From Prevotellaceae bacterium (lineage in GTDB: Bacteria; Bacteroidota; Bacteroidia; Bacteroidales; Paludibacteraceae), in the NCBI GenBank assembly GCA_031255055.1, contig JAIRTG010000013.1, positions 1 to 6,453 of the forward strand: a DNA stretch of 6,453 nt, given 5' to 3'. The stretch's first letter is position 1; every line of letters begins with the position of its first letter. Below, one piece after another: positions 4,964-6,453 of this stretch. The translations under genes were made by a program, and so were the position numbers. Below the pieces are notes generated by a model. The model had not been told where the DNA came from. It saw nothing but the letters and a program-made list of their open reading frames with translations, and did no database searches.

Positions 4964-5896
4964 TTACTCTGCTTTTTCACCGCCGTACACCCAGCGATTC
5001 CCCTCTCCGATCTCTTTCACATCCGCAGAAAAGCGTTCCTGCAGGTATTGGCTGAATATCCTCGCTCCCCTGTAATTCAAATGGGTGACATCCCCATAGC
5101 AGGAATCGGGCAGATGGAACGTAGAATAATCCATATACTTGACGTCAGGCAAGTAAGCTTCGTGAAAATCATTCGCCAACTCATTACCTCCGTACACCTC
5201 CAGTTTGTCCGGCGTGCTCAGCAGGATCAGTTCCACGCCTTTTGACTTGCATAGTTCCGCGATCTTCAGGAGATACGTTTTTTGATAAACCGAGATACTG
5301 TCTATCGCTTTGTCTGCTGCCCTGTTCCAGCGCTCAATATCTTCCTGCAATTTATCCCTGTGAAGATCCTTGTATCCCCCAAAAGCCAGCGACTTGTAGG
5401 ACAGCGGCTTCCCCGTGAGCATATTTATAAGAAGTTTGTATGCAGGATGCAGAACGGCATAAATAAACGACGCTTTTTTCCCTGAGAAAACGGCGATATC
5501 TTCCTTGTCCATAAGCGGGAGATGTAGTGGAATCCTATTCACCATGTAAGACTCCGAAAAGAGTTCTCGCTCCATACCCTCTGCTCGGACAGTGTATCCC
5601 CAATAGGAGAGGATCACCGTGTTCAATTGTTCGTTCTCAGCCAGAAATTTCCTCAACTTGCAGTACGAAAACAGAATGACTTCTGAACTTTGTGCGACGT
5701 TCTCCGCACATGAAAAAATGTTGTCGTTCACAGCATACTTGGTACGAGAATCACCCAGTACGAGAATATGTTTGCCTTCAGGCAGTTTGAATGAAACCTT
5801 TGACTGTATCAAATAGATGCCTCCGACAAAGGATATAATGAATACTGCCGCAATCAATGCTAATACGGCTGTTAGTGTGATAAACTTTTTCATCAT
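4964..5896 (-). CDS. Membrane-anchored SGNH-fold protein, probable glycan O-acylation factor
   Basis: A 310-residue protein. Residues about 7-30 form one hydrophobic segment after MMKKF, so it is either membrane anchored or exported; there is no lipobox cysteine. The rest should lie outside the inner membrane. A block I motif ILVLGDSRT (44-52, nucleophile candidate S50) and a late D-x-x-H motif, GDVTHLN (D269, H272), are the two ends of an SGNH/GDSL hydrolase-like active site. The central block with a conserved Asn is not obvious, so catalysis is likely but not proven. It starts 2 nt after the stop of the upstream MBOAT gene, indicating a shared transcript and probably translational coupling. 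MBOAT plus SGNH pairs, such as AlgI with AlgJ/AlgX or PatA with PatB, acetylate polysaccharides outside the cytoplasm; by analogy this protein would pass the acyl group to the glycan. A second ATG lies at 5893. Confidence 0.8.
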   Translation of the reverse strand: MMKKFITLTAVLALIAAVFIISFVGGIYLIQSKVSFKLPEGKHILVLGDSRTKYAVNDNIFSCAENVAQSSEVILFSYCKLRKFLAENEQLNTVILSYWGYTVRAEGMERELFSESYMVNRIPLHLPLMDKEDIAVFSGKKASFIYAVLHPAYKLLINMLTGKPLSYKSLAFGGYKDLHRDKLQEDIERWNRAADKAIDSISVYQKTYLLKIAELCKSKGVELILLSTPDKLEVYGGNELANDFHEAYLPDVKYMDYSTFHLPDSCYGDVTHLNYRGARIFSQYLQERFSADVKEIGEGNRWVYGGEKAE

Positions 5897-5898
5897 CT

Positions 5899-6453
5899 TT
5901 AAAATTGAAAATAAATAAATGGAGAAGATGCCCCTCCTAACAATACAATCATCCCAGCGATGGCAATATAAATCGCCCTCCTGAGCACGCTATTACGGAC
6001 AGGAATCCGTTCCAACGCATACTGTTGCCTGCGCCCGAACCATTCCACGAGAACCAGTATCATTGATAGCGGTAAAGCCATTTTCCCCGCTACCTCAAAA
6101 GGCGACAGGGAACACATCCTTGATATGTAATCAATCGCCTGGTGCATATTCTCCGCTCTGAAAATAATCCATCCGATTACCACGAGAAGGAAGGTGAACA
6201 GCATTGACAAACATTCTTTCAGCGTTGGGAACAGTCTGTTTTCCGCTACGATAACGCCGGTATGTTTGCGATTCTTGCCGAGCAACAACAGCGGCATGAA
6301 CAGCAGTGCGTGATAAGCCCCCCAGACGATAAATGTCCAATTCGCCCCGTGCCACAGGCCGCTCACAAGAAAGATGATAAATGTGTTCCGTATAACTTTT
6401 GCCTTCGAGACACGGCTACCGCCCAGCGGGATATACACGTAATCGCGAAACCA
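5899..6453 (-). CDS. MBOAT acyltransferase, AlgI-like, C-terminal part
   Basis: The reading frame is open to the window edge, so only the last 184 residues are visible; full-length members are about 450-500 residues. It begins with WFRDYVYIPLGGSR, a hallmark of AlgI/DltB-type membrane-bound O-acyltransferases, followed by SGLWHGANWTF, whose His (visible residue 35) is the conserved catalytic histidine. Hydrophobic segments at about visible residues 25-40, 42-59, 83-98, 125-139 and 160-176 fit a polytopic inner-membrane protein, and the FRAENMHQA segment is also typical. The GTG at 6438 is an internal Val codon, not a start. The family transfers acyl groups, usually acetyl, from a cytoplasmic donor towards an extracytoplasmic acceptor; here the SGNH gene 2 nt downstream is the likely partner. 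Which glycan is modified cannot be told, because the upstream genes lie outside the window. Confidence 0.92.
   Translation of the reverse strand, partial: WFRDYVYIPLGGSRVSKAKVIRNTFIIFLVSGLWHGANWTFIVWGAYHALLFMPLLLLGKNRKHTGVIVAENRLFPTLKECLSMLFTFLLVVIGWIIFRAENMHQAIDYISRMCSLSPFEVAGKMALPLSMILVLVEWFGRRQQYALERIPVRNSVLRRAIYIAIAGMIVLLGGASSPFIYFQF

Overview
The window most likely comes from a member of the Bacteroidota, probably order Bacteroidales. The main signs are -7 boxes of the form TAnnTTTG in front of genes, almost no strong Shine-Dalgarno sequences, a TPR lipoprotein and a radical SAM/SPASM protein of types I recognise from Bacteroidales, and intergenic DNA full of short repeats and GC-rich hairpins. 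No database search was possible, so family names rest on motif recognition.

Layout, left to right. Positions 1-538 hold no convincing protein gene. They contain an inverted heptamer repeat (AATCACT units, 48-142), a GC-rich multi-hairpin element (about 150-230), and a stretch that could be a small plus-strand transcript bounded by a -7 box at 274-281 and a terminator hairpin at 507-547. A radical SAM/SPASM protein (539-1549, minus) and a TPR lipoprotein (1701-3401, plus) are divergently transcribed from a short intergenic region carrying back-to-back -7 boxes. The lipoprotein ends at a good intrinsic terminator (3441-3485).

Positions 3629-4581 (minus) hold a two-gene module whose cistrons overlap by 4 bp: a small DUF3791-type protein followed by a DUF3990-type, ADP-ribosyltransferase-like protein with an extra C-terminal domain. 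This resembles a toxin-antitoxin or defence-type cassette and looks more AT-rich than its surroundings. A gene-free stretch of about 380 bp (4582-4963) follows, with a cluster of hairpins and a roughly 100-bp element with 19-bp imperfect terminal inverted repeats, resembling a MITE or IS remnant.

The right end (4964-6453, minus) is the end of a surface-glycan acylation operon: the C-terminal part of an AlgI-like MBOAT acyltransferase, which runs off the window, then a membrane-anchored SGNH-fold protein 2 nt downstream. Together they probably move an acyl (typically acetyl) group across the inner membrane and onto an extracytoplasmic polysaccharide.

The most interesting points are the DUF3791/DUF3990 module with its apparent C-terminal fusion, the candidate small transcript at 274-547, and the nested inverted repeats at 4759-4953.
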